Shown here one piece after another: positions 45,829 through 54,578 of a stretch of DNA of 64,000 nucleotides; positions within the stretch are counted from its first letter, which is position 1, and the number at the start of each line of letters is the position of its first letter. The stretch is from the NCBI GenBank assembly GCA_036263455.1, contig DATAGZ010000006.1, forward strand, positions 1 through 64,000. Reading direction: 5' to 3'. Both the position numbers and the translations under genes were made by a program. The notes below the pieces were generated by a model. It ran no database searches, was not told the DNA's origin, and worked only from the letters and a program-made list of their open reading frames with translations. Source of the stretch: DATAGZ01 sp036263455 (lineage in GTDB: Bacteria > Pseudomonadota > Alphaproteobacteria > Dongiales > Dongiaceae).

Positions 45829-47688
45829 ATGCAGGAAACCTTTCTCGACCGCTTGCTGGCCCAGCCCGCGATCTATGGCCTCGGCGTTTCCCCGAATGGC
45901 CGCATGCTTTCCTTCCTGATGCGCAGCCAGGCGGATGCGAACAATCGGCTCTACCTCTCGCCCACCGATGGATCGGCGGCTCCCCGGCGATTGCTGGCCG
46001 ACCGACCGGGCTGGGATATCTCGGAATACTACTGGTCCTTCGATTCCTCGACTCTCATCATCGGGCAAAGCCGCGACGGTAAGGAGCGGATCAGACTGCT
46101 GCGCCTCGATCTTGCCACCAACGCGGTTCAGCCGCTCAGCGAAGACGACCCGCCTTACTATATCCATGGCGGATCGTTGCATCCCGATAACCGCTCGCTG
46201 GTTTTCAGCGCCAATTGCGATCCGACCACGGAGCAGCCGGCGGAAAATACTTTCATCTACCGGCAAGACATTCAGAGCGGGCAGCGGCAGATGCTCGCCC
46301 GGCTCAAGACGGCCTATTACGGTGCCCCGCGCTTTTCCAGAGATGGGGAATATATCCTCTATCATCGCGCCGACCGCCACCCGGCCGGCCGGCAGCCCTG
46401 GCTGATGAAAGCCGACGGTTCCGACGATATGGAGATCTACACCGCCGGCGATACCGCCAAGGTTTATGCCGGCTGGGCGCATACCGATGCGGGAGATATC
46501 GTTCTGCTTCTCGCGGAGATCGAGGGCCACCGCAGGCTGGGCCTTTATTTTCCCATGGAAAGACGGTTGCAATGGGTACTGGATGACCCCGCGCGCAATA
46601 TCGAATCCTTTTCCTGGCCCTTGACGATGCGTTTGCCCTTGATCAGCGAATATCGCCAGGCCCGCCTCCATGAATTTCTTTTCGACCCCAGCACGGGCAA
46701 GGAGCGGCGTGTGCAAGCGCCCGGTATGCCCGGGCAGGTGAGTCTAATCGGCAATACGCCCGAGCAAGACTGGCTGGCCTTGCATTATGGTGCGCAATAC
46801 CCGCTGCGATGCCTGAGGTGCACGGGTGCTCCGGATGATCTGCGGCCTGTCGCGGCCCCGCTCACGGATATTGAGCCGGGGATGGCGATCCCTGCCGAGG
46901 AGCTTCGGCCAGCCGAGGATTTTCACTATCGCTCGGGAGACGGCACGCCGATCCAGGGATGGCTGACCAGGGCCAATGGAACGGCGCGCGGCACGATTCT
47001 TTATATCCATGGCGGCCCGACCGCACACGACGAGGATGAGTTCTCCGCGCAGGCTCAATATCTGGCGCGGTGCGGCTTTCATATATTCCAACCGAACTAT
47101 CGTGGTTCGACCGGCTTCAGCCTTCCCTTTCAGGAAAGCATCAAGAAGCAGGGATGGGGCGGCGCCGAACAAGAAGATATAAAAGCAGGGATCGAGGCAT
47201 TGATTGCTGCCGGCGTCGCCGAACCCGGCAAGATCGGCATCACGGGGGTCTCCTATGGCGGCTATTCTTCCTGGTGGGCGATTACCCATTTCCCGACCCA
47301 CTTGATCGCGGCTGCTGCGCCTATCTGCGGCATGACCGATCTCGCGGTGGATTATGAGACGACCCGCCCCGATCTGCGCCCCTATTCGGAGGAAATGATG
47401 GGTGGCACGCCCACGCAGGTCCCCGAGCGCTATCGCGAGCGTTCACCGATCAATTATGTCGAAAACATTCGCGGGAAGCTGCTAATCGTTCAGGGTCTTA
47501 ATGATCCCAACGTCACGCCCCGCAATGTCACCGAGGTGCGCGCGCGGCTCGATGCGGCAGGCATTCCTTATGAAACCTTGGTTTTTGCCGATGAAGGGCA
47601 TGGAATAGCCAAGCCCGCCAACCGGCGCACGCTATATCTGCGCTTGGCGGCTTTTTTCAGCGCCGCGTTCCAGGCGCAGGCCGCATGA
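45829..47688 (+). CDS. S9-family (prolyl oligopeptidase-like) peptidase
   Basis: 619 residues. The N-terminal two-thirds are a WD40-like beta-propeller; the catalytic alpha/beta hydrolase domain begins about residue 370. YIHGGPTAHDEDEF forms the oxyanion region, GVSYGGYSSWW holds the nucleophile Ser, QGLNDPNV the Asp and DEGHGI the His. No signal peptide is evident, so it is likely cytoplasmic. Members remove oligopeptides or acyl amino acids from peptide ends. The last four bases overlap the next gene. Confidence 0.88.
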   Translation: MQETFLDRLLAQPAIYGLGVSPNGRMLSFLMRSQADANNRLYLSPTDGSAAPRRLLADRPGWDISEYYWSFDSSTLIIGQSRDGKERIRLLRLDLATNAVQPLSEDDPPYYIHGGSLHPDNRSLVFSANCDPTTEQPAENTFIYRQDIQSGQRQMLARLKTAYYGAPRFSRDGEYILYHRADRHPAGRQPWLMKADGSDDMEIYTAGDTAKVYAGWAHTDAGDIVLLLAEIEGHRRLGLYFPMERRLQWVLDDPARNIESFSWPLTMRLPLISEYRQARLHEFLFDPSTGKERRVQAPGMPGQVSLIGNTPEQDWLALHYGAQYPLRCLRCTGAPDDLRPVAAPLTDIEPGMAIPAEELRPAEDFHYRSGDGTPIQGWLTRANGTARGTILYIHGGPTAHDEDEFSAQAQYLARCGFHIFQPNYRGSTGFSLPFQESIKKQGWGGAEQEDIKAGIEALIAAGVAEPGKIGITGVSYGGYSSWWAITHFPTHLIAAAAPICGMTDLAVDYETTRPDLRPYSEEMMGGTPTQVPERYRERSPINYVENIRGKLLIVQGLNDPNVTPRNVTEVRARLDAAGIPYETLVFADEGHGIAKPANRRTLYLRLAAFFSAAFQAQAA

Positions 47689-48773
47689 AGAAGGCAATGC
47701 AGCGGCGCGCTGTTCTTCGGGCGGTTCCGGCGCTAGTCGCCTCGGCGATGGCCATGCCGTTGCTGTCGTGCAAAAAAAGGGAGGCAGGGACTATTCGTGT
47801 CCTCAACTGGCAGCATTACGGCACGGATGAGCCGTGGGCGCTCCAGGCCTTTTACGAGAAAACCGGGATTACCGTTTTGCACGAATATTTCATGTCGGAG
47901 GACGACATGATCCAGAAGCTGCGTGCCAATCCCGGCCGATACGACGTTGTACGCGTCGGCTGCGCGCGCAATCGTCCCCTCTATGACGCGCATCTTCTCC
48001 AGCCGATCGATATGGACAAGATCAGCAATGCCGATGACCTCATTCCGGCTTTCCGCAATTCCGACCGGTTGATCCATGATGGCCAAGTCTACGGCCTGGC
48101 CTGGGTGTGGGGCTTTACCGGCCTTGCCTATAACAATGCTCAGATCACTTCGGCGGTGGATAGTCTCGTCGCCTTGTGGGATCCTGCCCATCACGGCATG
48201 GTTGCTTTTCGCGACGATGCCACGGAGGCAATTGGCATAGCTGCGTTATTGCTGAACCAGGACGTCAATCATCCCGCCGATCTCAATGCCGTCAAGGATA
48301 AGCTTTTGGCGCTCAAGGGGCAGATCGCGCTGCTGTTCACCGCTGAAGACCGCTGGGATCAGCAATTCGCCACCGGCCGCTTTGCCATATCACCTTATTG
48401 GAGCGGCGCGGCCGCTTACGCGCGGACCAAGCTGCACCTCCCGTTGGGCTTCACCGTGCCGAAGGAGGGCGGGATCGGCTGGTTCGACGGCCTCTCGATC
48501 CCGGTGCATGCACCTAATCCCGCCGGAGCGCATCGCTTTATCGACTACATGATCGATCCCGATTTTTATATTCCTTGGGCACAGAAAATCGGCGCGCCGG
48601 CATCAGTCAATGCGCGCGCTAACGAGAAGCTACCCGATGGCGACGTCACGCGCGAATTCCACAGCAATCTCGACTGGATTTCGCGGCTTCAGTTTCAGGC
48701 AGCGCTCAGCGATGACGAACGGAAGAAATATGACGATCTCTGGAGCGACGTCCGCCGCCAGATCGTCGGCTAG
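47685..48773 (+). CDS. extracellular solute-binding protein, polyamine (PotD/PotF) type
   Basis: 362 residues. The N-terminus has a twin-arginine-like QRRAVLRA and a hydrophobic stretch ending MPLLSCKK, probably a lipoprotein signal. The mature part begins IRVLNWQHYG, close to the start of spermidine/putrescine binding proteins, with ISPYWSGAAAYAR and PASVNAR later. It should bind an extracytoplasmic amine and deliver it to an ABC permease, but no permease or ATPase gene is adjacent. It could therefore be an orphan binding protein or sensor. Confidence 0.75.
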   Translation: MKKAMQRRAVLRAVPALVASAMAMPLLSCKKREAGTIRVLNWQHYGTDEPWALQAFYEKTGITVLHEYFMSEDDMIQKLRANPGRYDVVRVGCARNRPLYDAHLLQPIDMDKISNADDLIPAFRNSDRLIHDGQVYGLAWVWGFTGLAYNNAQITSAVDSLVALWDPAHHGMVAFRDDATEAIGIAALLLNQDVNHPADLNAVKDKLLALKGQIALLFTAEDRWDQQFATGRFAISPYWSGAAAYARTKLHLPLGFTVPKEGGIGWFDGLSIPVHAPNPAGAHRFIDYMIDPDFYIPWAQKIGAPASVNARANEKLPDGDVTREFHSNLDWISRLQFQAALSDDERKKYDDLWSDVRRQIVG

Positions 48774-48787
48774 AGCAAGGGGGAAGC

Positions 48788-49714
48788 ATGATTCTGGTAT
48801 TCGGGTCACTAAACGTGGACATCACCGTTCCGGTGGAGAACCTTCCCCAGGTCGGCGAGACCGTGCTAGGGCAAACCTATGCCATGGCGCCGGGCGGAAA
48901 GGGCGCGAACCAGGCCTTGGCCGCCCGTCGCGCCGGCGCGGAGGTCGTCTTTACCGGCTGCACGGGTAAGGATGGATTCGCGGACCAGGCCCAGGCGTTG
49001 CTGCGGGAAGCTGGTGTCACAGTGACCTGCCGCCAGAGCAACGAGCGGCCCACGGCATGCGCCTTGATCATCATCGACAAGAATGGCCGCAATCAGATCG
49101 CCGTTGCTTCGGGCGCGAACATGGCGGCGAAGAGCAGCGACGTTCCGGATACCCTTCTGGCGAGCGGCACTATAATCGTTCTGCAAATGGAGGTCGATGC
49201 CAGCGAAAACTGGGCGCTGGTGGCGCGGGCGAAACAGCGCGGATGCCGCATCTTGCTGAACGTGGCTCCCGCGGGGGCCGTGCCTTCCGCTATCCTGCCG
49301 CAGGTCGATTGGCTGGTGGTCAACGAAGGAGAAGCCGTCGCGGTCGCGCAGCATCTGGAATATAAAGGCGAGGACCCTTCGGCGGCTGGCGCGTATATCT
49401 TTTCGAAGACCGGCGTCACCGTCATCGTGACGCTGGGTGCAGCGGGGGCTCTCGCCTTCGGAACCGGCCCTACGCTGTGCGTTAATGCCCTGGACATCAC
49501 ACCAGTGGATACGACCTCGGCGGGCGACAGTTTCGTCGGCGCCTTTGCCGCCGCGCTGGACCAGGGCTACGATTTGGCCGAAGCGATGCGCTGGGGCGCC
49601 GCCGCCGGTTCGCTAGCCTGCCTCGAAATCGGCGCGCAGACATCGGTGCCCGAGCGAAGCCAGATCACCGCGCGGTTGAATGATGTTCGGGTGAGTCAGC
49701 GGGCGCCAGCGTGA
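48788..49714 (+). CDS. rbsK: ribokinase (PfkB family sugar kinase)
   Basis: 308 residues. GSLNVDITVPVENLPQVGET and GGKGANQALAARRAG are the N-terminal PfkB motif; VDTTSAGDSFVGAF is the C-terminal motif with the catalytic Asp. Order and spacing match ribokinase best, which phosphorylates D-ribose with ATP. A GGGGGA site precedes the ATG, 14 bases after the binding protein. Other PfkB sugars are possible. The 3' end overlaps the minus-strand nicotinamidase by 50 bases. Confidence 0.82.
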   Translation: MILVFGSLNVDITVPVENLPQVGETVLGQTYAMAPGGKGANQALAARRAGAEVVFTGCTGKDGFADQAQALLREAGVTVTCRQSNERPTACALIIIDKNGRNQIAVASGANMAAKSSDVPDTLLASGTIIVLQMEVDASENWALVARAKQRGCRILLNVAPAGAVPSAILPQVDWLVVNEGEAVAVAQHLEYKGEDPSAAGAYIFSKTGVTVIVTLGAAGALAFGTGPTLCVNALDITPVDTTSAGDSFVGAFAAALDQGYDLAEAMRWGAAAGSLACLEIGAQTSVPERSQITARLNDVRVSQRAPA

Positions 49715-50366
49715 GGCTTGAGAGAATCTCCGCGCCACGCGCCGCCATGAAATAGAGTCCCATATGGTGGGAAGAGAATTGGGGATGACCGGGCGCGTCA
49801 TATGTCGCGCATCCGGGCTCGTAGACCATGATGCGCTCCAGCCCGCCCGCAAGGCCATGATTACGGGCCGACAGCAAGGTCAGCACGCAATCCATGACGC
49901 ATATATCGGTGCAGATACCGACGAAGACGAGTTCACCGAGATTTTCTCTGTTAATCCACTCCAGGAAGAGATTACGCCCGTCCGGAGCGATGGCACCGAC
50001 AAAGCCGTTGATGCAGTCCTTTTTCTGCTGGGTCACGCCGGGCATTTCGGCAAGCCACGACAATTCCGGAACCCATTCATCCTCGCCCGAGCCGCTCTGG
50101 CAATGGAGCGGATAGGGCATCTCAAGCTTGCCAGGGACATGGCTGTCCATGAAAGCAAAAATCGGCCAGCGGCGCTCAAGAAACGCTCGGGCGAGGCGAT
50201 CGGTCTCCTCGACCATGCGGGTCACCTGCGCGTTCGGCTCGGCGGGCGCGAGCGGTCCACCCCCGACCTGAGCAAAGCCAACGATTTCATCGACGATCAC
50301 GAGCCCGCACCGCCGCGCAAGCACGACCTCTTTCATGCTGATGGGATGCTGCTCATGCATGTTCAT
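49665..50366 (-). CDS. nicotinamidase / isochorismatase-family hydrolase
   Basis: From the ATG at 50364-50366, 233 residues (the frame is open to 50435). GLVIVDEIVGF carries the catalytic Asp, FMDSHVPGK and the later PLHC the metal-binding residues, and FVGICTDICVMD the nucleophile Cys. The H-V-P-G-K...P-Y-P-x-H-C arrangement resembles nicotinamidases of the plant type. It should turn nicotinamide into nicotinate for NAD salvage. It follows the small gene at 50604 by about 25 bases on the same strand. Confidence 0.78.
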   Translation of the reverse strand: MNMHEQHPISMKEVVLARRCGLVIVDEIVGFAQVGGGPLAPAEPNAQVTRMVEETDRLARAFLERRWPIFAFMDSHVPGKLEMPYPLHCQSGSGEDEWVPELSWLAEMPGVTQQKKDCINGFVGAIAPDGRNLFLEWINRENLGELVFVGICTDICVMDCVLTLLSARNHGLAGGLERIMVYEPGCATYDAPGHPQFSSHHMGLYFMAARGAEILSSLTLAPADSPEHHSTAR

Positions 50367-50391
50367 GCAGCTATGTTGCCGTCTTTTTATC

Positions 50392-50604
50392 TCAAGGGAT
50401 AGTCTCTTCTTCTTCAAGGTCGAGAATGGTTTCAAGCGTCGCTATCGAGCGCCTGAGATGCTTGCGCCGCGTTAATTTGTCGACGGCGTCCTGTGGAAGA
50501 TCGGTTAAAGCGAAGACGTTTTTTTCGAGAAGAATATCGATTAAATCCTCAACGACCCGGATAAGATCGAGATCCGATTGCTCCAGGGAGGCTTTGCCGC
50601 GCAT
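50392..50604 (-). CDS. small conserved acidic protein
   Basis: 70 residues from the ATG at 50602-50604, with AGGA just upstream; a TTG four codons earlier is also open. It is helical and acidic, containing LDLIRVVEDLIDILLEKN and FALTDLPQDAVDKL, and ending in a run of Glu. Short proteins with an RVVEDL...DLP...KL pattern occur in many proteobacteria and are often mislabelled as tryptophan-synthase-beta-like. Their function is not known to me. It is the likely first gene of an operon with the nicotinamidase. Confidence 0.6.
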   Translation of the reverse strand: MRGKASLEQSDLDLIRVVEDLIDILLEKNVFALTDLPQDAVDKLTRRKHLRRSIATLETILDLEEEETIP

Positions 50605-50688
50605 GGTTCCTGCCAAGGTCGAGGTTGCCTTACCAGGGTAACTTGGAGCATCTTACAAAACATTAACGGCATGCCGGAAGTGGGGATT

Positions 50689-52227
50689 ATGAAGCAGCAG
50701 CATTGGAATAAGGGATACATCACGGATATTCCCTATATCGAGGCTTTTTTCTCTTACATGTCGCCGACCATTCTCAATTTTGCGGCGGCGTGCATGGGGG
50801 GGGTGGGTCGCGACCTTAGCGGAGATTTTACCTATCTGGAGCTCGGCTGCGGCTTTGGCCTGAGCACGACCACTTATGCCGGATGTTTCCCCAAAGGCCA
50901 GTTTTATGCCGTCGATTTCAATCCTGCTCATATCGACCATGCGGTGCGGCAAGCGTCCCGCCTGGGCATAGATAATGTTCACTTCCTCGAGCGCAGCTTT
51001 GAGCAGGTTCTGGATGAGCCGTTGCCTGACTTCGATTATATCGTCCTGCATGGCATCTGGAGTTGGGTCAATGCCGACATGCGCAACGCCATTTGCCGGA
51101 TCATCGAAAAGAAACTCAAGCCCGGCGGCCTGGTCTATATCAGCTACAATTGTCTGCCTGGTTGGGCACCCGAAGCGCCGCTGCGCAAATGGCTCTATGA
51201 ATTCGGCACGGCGCTGGGCAGCGATTCCCTGAGTGGAATCAAGGAGGGTCTTAGGACATTGCAGCAGGCAAAAACGGTCAAGGACGGTTATTTTCGCAAT
51301 AATCTGGACCCGGTGCTTGCCAGTTTCGAGAAAAAAGAGCCCCGCTATCTCGCGGGAGAATATATGAACGAGGAATGGCACCTCGATTATAGCGTGGATG
51401 TCGCCGACGCCATGGCCAGCGCGAAGCTGTCTTTCGTCGGCTCCGCAACGCTCGCGGAGAATTTTCAGGAACTCATCCTCTCGAAAGAAGGAATGGATTT
51501 CGTTAGGGATTTAAACAATACCCGCCTGCGGCAACTGGCCGAGGACTTTCTTGCCATGCGGCGATTCCGTCGAGATGTTTTTGTTCGGGGCAATCTCCCG
51601 CAGCGGCACCGCTCGCTGATCCGAAACATACGCGATCTTCCGGTGGGGTCCTTCATCCTCGCCAAGAATTTACCTGACAGCGTGCAGATGCCGCGAGGCA
51701 CGGTCAAGCTCGAAGGGCCGGGGCTGGATATCATCCGTGATGCCCTGAAGGATGGACCGCGCCCTATCGGGGACATTCTCGACTTCGCTCCGCAGGAGGC
51801 AAAAGCCCCCGACCTTTTGCGCATGCTCATTATTCTGCTCTCGGGCGGGAAGCTTCTGCCTTTCGCATCGTCCTATCGATCCCCGCCGATACCGGCGGAG
51901 ATCCGCAAAGCTTCATGGCCTTCGCCGATAAATCGAGCAATCGCCCAATCGGTGTTGGCAGACAACAGGAGAGGCGCCTTGGTCAGTCCGGTCATCGGAA
52001 ATGGATATGAAATCGATCCATCCCTAGCCGCACTGGTGGGGGTCCTCGACGGGTCGGAAAATGGCGAAGGCAATCTAGCGGCGAGGGTAAAGAAGTCTTT
52101 AGATTCCCATGGCATAATCATGAAAACTCAGGGAGCGGAGCAGGAAGGAATGGCTCAAGTGGTAGAGCAGCACCGTACGCAAACGCTCCCTTCCCTGGCA
52201 CAGCTCGGCCTTCTCCATGTCGAATAA
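50689..52227 (+). CDS. SAM-dependent methyltransferase with regulatory domain
   Basis: About 512 residues from ATG 50689 (ATG 50671 also possible). The Rossmann motif YLELGCGFGLSTTTYAG near residue 50 binds SAM; FYAVDFNPAHIDHA and YIVLHGIWSWV follow. After residue 250 a second domain resembles the 'methyltransferase regulatory domain' found in a group of secretion- or polysaccharide-linked methyltransferases. Substrate is unknown. It lies on the same strand as the type I secretion genes, 80 bases upstream, and may modify the exported protein (inference). Confidence 0.72.
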   Translation: MKQQHWNKGYITDIPYIEAFFSYMSPTILNFAAACMGGVGRDLSGDFTYLELGCGFGLSTTTYAGCFPKGQFYAVDFNPAHIDHAVRQASRLGIDNVHFLERSFEQVLDEPLPDFDYIVLHGIWSWVNADMRNAICRIIEKKLKPGGLVYISYNCLPGWAPEAPLRKWLYEFGTALGSDSLSGIKEGLRTLQQAKTVKDGYFRNNLDPVLASFEKKEPRYLAGEYMNEEWHLDYSVDVADAMASAKLSFVGSATLAENFQELILSKEGMDFVRDLNNTRLRQLAEDFLAMRRFRRDVFVRGNLPQRHRSLIRNIRDLPVGSFILAKNLPDSVQMPRGTVKLEGPGLDIIRDALKDGPRPIGDILDFAPQEAKAPDLLRMLIILLSGGKLLPFASSYRSPPIPAEIRKASWPSPINRAIAQSVLADNRRGALVSPVIGNGYEIDPSLAALVGVLDGSENGEGNLAARVKKSLDSHGIIMKTQGAEQEGMAQVVEQHRTQTLPSLAQLGLLHVE

Positions 52228-52244
52228 TCTGTTGCGGCGCAGCA

Positions 52245-52273
52245 TTGAAGCTAAGGACAAGTTGTGCTATGCT
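52245..52273 (+). promoter_or_regulatory. sigma-70-type promoter before the type I secretion genes
   Basis: TTGAAG at 52245-52250 and TATGCT at 52268-52273 are separated by exactly 17 bases. The predicted start lies about 30 bases before the transporter ATG at 52307. It gives the ABC transporter and HlyD genes a promoter of their own in addition to read-through from the methyltransferase. Confidence 0.5.
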
Positions 52274-52306
52274 CGCCGCCGTATTGAACCTGTCTAGCGA
52301 GCAGCG

Positions 52307-54577
52307 ATGGAAAATATCATAAAGGCAGTGTCGGCGACTCCTGACCCAGAACCAGAGAATATATCTGCCGAGATTGCCTTGGATGCGCCGGGCTCGGAAA
52401 CGACCAAGAGCAATGTGACTAAACTGCCTACGCCCATGGACTATGCCGGGCCAGTCATGCGCATGGATCCGCTGGTCGAATGCCTGGTCATTGTGACGCG
52501 ACTGCACGGAAACCCGCGCTCGCAGGCGTCGGTCATCGCGGGTTTGCCGATCGGCAAAGACGGCATGACCGCGGACCTTTTCGTTCGCGCGTGCGAAAGG
52601 ATCGGGTTCTCCACGAGCAAGCGCAAGCGGGCTATCGCCGATATCGACGCTCTTTCGATTCCAGCCGTCCTTCTCCTGAACGACAAACAGGCTTGCGTGC
52701 TTCTTGCTCCGCCCAAGGATGGCCGCGCCAACGTCGTAAGTCCCGATAATATCGACGGTCAGCAAACGATAGATATCGCCGAACTCGAGGCACGATACAG
52801 CGGCACGGTGATCGTAGTCCGCCCGAAGATCCGTCTGGACGCCCGTACTGCCGAGATTTCGGATTCCGGCTCCCGCAACTGGTTCTTGCACGAGGTTATG
52901 CGCCAGATGCCGGTCTATACCGAGGTTGTCCTCGCCGCGGCTCTGATCAATATTCTGGCAATTGCGACATCGCTATTTTCCATGCAGGTTTACGACCGCG
53001 TCATTCCGAACAAGGCGTCCGAAACCCTGTGGGTGTTGGCAATTGGCGCAATCGTGGCGTATGGCTTTGATTTCATCCTTCGAAATTTGCGTGGCTATTT
53101 CCTGGATCGCGCCGGAAAGTCGCTGGACCGAAAGGTCTCCTCCGCATTATTCGAGCGGATCCTGCATATCCGCATGGCGGCGCGCCCTCAATCGGCGGGA
53201 TCCTTCGCCAACAACATGACCCAATATGAAAGCCTGAGGGATTTCTTCACGTCGGCCACGATGTCGACGATCGTCGATCTTCCATTCCTGCTGGTTTTCG
53301 TCTTGCTGATTTACACCATCGCCGGCAACGTCGTGTACGTACTTCTCGCCCTCATTCCCATGGTCCTCGCGGTCAGCGCCTTCGTGCAACTGCCGATGCG
53401 CCGCGCGGTCGAGCGTCACTATCGCGAGGCGGCACAGAAGCATGCCGTACTCATCGAGGCGTTGAACGGGCTGGATACGATCCGTGCCGCGACCGCCGAG
53501 GGGCAATTGCAGCGCGATTGGGATGGCTACGTGGCCGCCTCGGCGCAATCCTCATTGACCTCGCGGCTGTGGTCGACCATCGGTACCAATTTCGTGCAAT
53601 TTGCCTCCAACCTATCTTCGGTGCTGGTTTTGATCGTCGGCGCCTACGAGACGTTCGAGGGCCATATGACGAGTGGCGCGATGGTTGCCGCATCGATCCT
53701 TTCCGGCCGCGCCATGGCGCCGCTGAGCCAGATATCCGGCCTGATCATCCGCTTTCATCAGAGCTGGTCGGCGCTCAAAGGCCTCAACCGCCTGATGAAG
53801 ACGCCGGTAGAGCGGCCGGCGGGAAAAGTGTTTCTGCGCCGGCCTTTTATCGCGGGGGAGATCGAGTTTCGCAATGTCTCCTTCAAATATCCCCATGCGC
53901 GCACGCCGGCACTGCAAAACGTCTCGTTCAAGATCAAGCCGGGCGAGCGCATTGGGATCATCGGACGGATCGGATCTGGCAAAACCACCATCGAGCGGAT
54001 GGTGCTGGGCTTCTTCGAACCCAATGAGGGAGCAGTGCTGCTCGACGGCACGGATATTCGCCAGCTCGATCCCGCCGATCTACGCAAAAGCATCGGCTGT
54101 GTCCTGCAGGATACCCATCTCTTCTACGGCTCGGTGAAGGACAATATCATCCTGGGCGCGCCCTATGTCGATGAGCAATCCGTCCACCGCGCGGCCGCGC
54201 TGTCGGGCGTGGATCTCTTCGTTCGCCAACATCCTTCGGGATATGACATGCAAGTGGGCGAGGGCGGGCGTCATCTGTCGGGCGGGCAACGCCAATCGAT
54301 CGCTTTGGCTCGCGCGCTGCTGCTGGATCCGACCATTCTCCTGCTCGACGAGCCGACCTCAGCCATGGATAATTTCTCCGAGAACATGCTCAAGCAGCGC
54401 TTGGCCGAGAATTGCGGCGGCAAAACGCTTCTATTGGTGACCCACCGCTCCTCGATGCTGTCTATCGTCGACCGGCTGATCGTCATGGATCACGGCAAGA
54501 TTGTTGCCGATGGACCCAAGGCCACCGTTCTCGACGCGCTGATGAAGGGGCGCGTCAAGGCCAACGCTTCAGGATAG
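52307..54577 (+). CDS. type I secretion ABC transporter (permease/ATPase)
   Basis: 756 residues. An N-terminal C39-peptidase-like domain (about 45-175) retains the fold but not a C39 catalytic context, as in LapB/HlyB-type exporters. Six membrane helices follow (about 200-470), with SMQVYDRVIPN. The ATPase then shows IGRIGSGKTTIERM (Walker A), HLSGGQRQSIALARALL (signature) and ILLLDEPTSAMD (Walker B). It powers export of a large protein with a C-terminal signal, typically RTX adhesins or enzymes. No substrate gene or TolC is nearby. Confidence 0.9.
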   Translation: MENIIKAVSATPDPEPENISAEIALDAPGSETTKSNVTKLPTPMDYAGPVMRMDPLVECLVIVTRLHGNPRSQASVIAGLPIGKDGMTADLFVRACERIGFSTSKRKRAIADIDALSIPAVLLLNDKQACVLLAPPKDGRANVVSPDNIDGQQTIDIAELEARYSGTVIVVRPKIRLDARTAEISDSGSRNWFLHEVMRQMPVYTEVVLAAALINILAIATSLFSMQVYDRVIPNKASETLWVLAIGAIVAYGFDFILRNLRGYFLDRAGKSLDRKVSSALFERILHIRMAARPQSAGSFANNMTQYESLRDFFTSATMSTIVDLPFLLVFVLLIYTIAGNVVYVLLALIPMVLAVSAFVQLPMRRAVERHYREAAQKHAVLIEALNGLDTIRAATAEGQLQRDWDGYVAASAQSSLTSRLWSTIGTNFVQFASNLSSVLVLIVGAYETFEGHMTSGAMVAASILSGRAMAPLSQISGLIIRFHQSWSALKGLNRLMKTPVERPAGKVFLRRPFIAGEIEFRNVSFKYPHARTPALQNVSFKIKPGERIGIIGRIGSGKTTIERMVLGFFEPNEGAVLLDGTDIRQLDPADLRKSIGCVLQDTHLFYGSVKDNIILGAPYVDEQSVHRAAALSGVDLFVRQHPSGYDMQVGEGGRHLSGGQRQSIALARALLLDPTILLLDEPTSAMDNFSENMLKQRLAENCGGKTLLLVTHRSSMLSIVDRLIVMDHGKIVADGPKATVLDALMKGRVKANASG

Positions 54578-54578
54578 C